From: Spirochaetales bacterium
Lineage (GTDB): Bacteria > Spirochaetota > Spirochaetia > JABMQR01
Assembly: GCA_023139255.1 (NCBI GenBank)
Contig: JAGLNY010000164.1
Location: 1 to 6,820 of the forward strand
Direction: 5' to 3'
DNA: 6,820 nucleotides
Shown: piece by piece, positions 6,692 to 6,820 of the stretch
Layout of the letters: each line of letters starts with the position of its first letter
Numbering within the stretch: position 1 is the first letter of the stretch
Notes under the pieces: model-generated
What the model was told of the DNA's origin: nothing
Database searches by the model: none
The model's input: the letters and a program-made list of their open reading frames with translations, nothing else
Translations under genes and position numbers: made by a program

Positions 6692-6747
6692 TCCATCTAC
6701 GTGGTTTTTTGCTCGGACCACAATCCGGAAAAACTTGGCAGTAGCAT

Positions 6748-6820
6748 GCCCTTGTAGCTCAATCGGTAGAGCACCACCATGGTAAGGTGGGGGTAACCGG
6801 TTCGATTCCGGTCGAGGGCT
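6748..6820 (+). tRNA. tRNA-Thr (anticodon GGT)
   Basis: A complete 73-nt cloverleaf can be drawn by eye. The acceptor arm is GCCCTTG with CGAGGGC (one G-U pair). The D arm is GCTC/GAGC with GG in its loop. The anticodon arm is CCACC/GGTGG around the loop ATGGTAA, so the anticodon is GGT and the tRNA reads ACC and ACU. A 5-nt variable loop (GGGTA) follows, then a T arm ACCGG/CCGGT around TTCGATT. The discriminator base is T (U73). The gene ends at the window edge, so a genomic CCA or further tRNA genes cannot be judged. Confidence 0.96.

Noticed and set aside
6701..6721. GTGGT/ACCAC inverted repeat with an internal T-run before the tRNA
   Set aside because: A 5-bp stem with an 11-nt loop is too weak for a terminator or riboswitch (for example a T-box). 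It is noted only as part of the tRNA leader.
1..6820. Search by eye for mobile elements, CRISPR repeats, toxin-antitoxin or defence genes
   Set aside because: Intact housekeeping-type genes fill the window. No spaced direct repeats, transposase, integrase or phage-like frame was seen. Each gap is under 200 bp.

Overview
This 6.8-kb window is a compact bacterial chromosomal segment of moderate base composition. It holds four protein genes, all complete, and one tRNA gene at the right edge. The products are a ClpB disaggregase, a small MobA/MocA-like nucleotidyltransferase, a DUF554 membrane protein and an alpha-glucan phosphorylase. I see no transposase, phage gene, CRISPR array, toxin-antitoxin pair or defence gene. 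The genes point to a bacterium that stores or degrades glucan. The lineage cannot be fixed from this sequence; an anaerobic spirochaete-like or similar bacterium is only a guess.

Layout: positions 1-63 are a leader with two stacked palindromes. clpB (64-2652, +) runs tail to tail into the nucleotidyltransferase gene (2630-3217, -), with 23 bp shared by the two 3' ends. A 76-85 bp divergent gap follows, carrying a near-consensus promoter whose -10 element is a perfect palindrome. The DUF554 gene (best start 3303, + strand, ending 4037) then meets the glucan phosphorylase gene glgP (4034-6550, -), and their two stop codons interlock in a single TTAA. A 197-bp gap (6551-6747) holds candidate divergent promoters for glgP and for tRNA-Thr(GGT) at 6748-6820.

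No two neighbouring genes share a strand, so this is not an operon and the genes probably do not form a functional module. ClpB serves protein quality control, GlgP serves glycogen or maltodextrin breakdown, and the nucleotidyltransferase and DUF554 protein have no functional partner in view. The most interesting signals are regulatory. They are a promoter that would give the DUF554 gene a leaderless mRNA, a symmetric -10 element that could fire both ways, a four-codon leader ORF coupled by ATGA to the nucleotidyltransferase gene, and two convergent gene pairs that overlap with no visible terminator. I did not find a convincing new multi-gene system.
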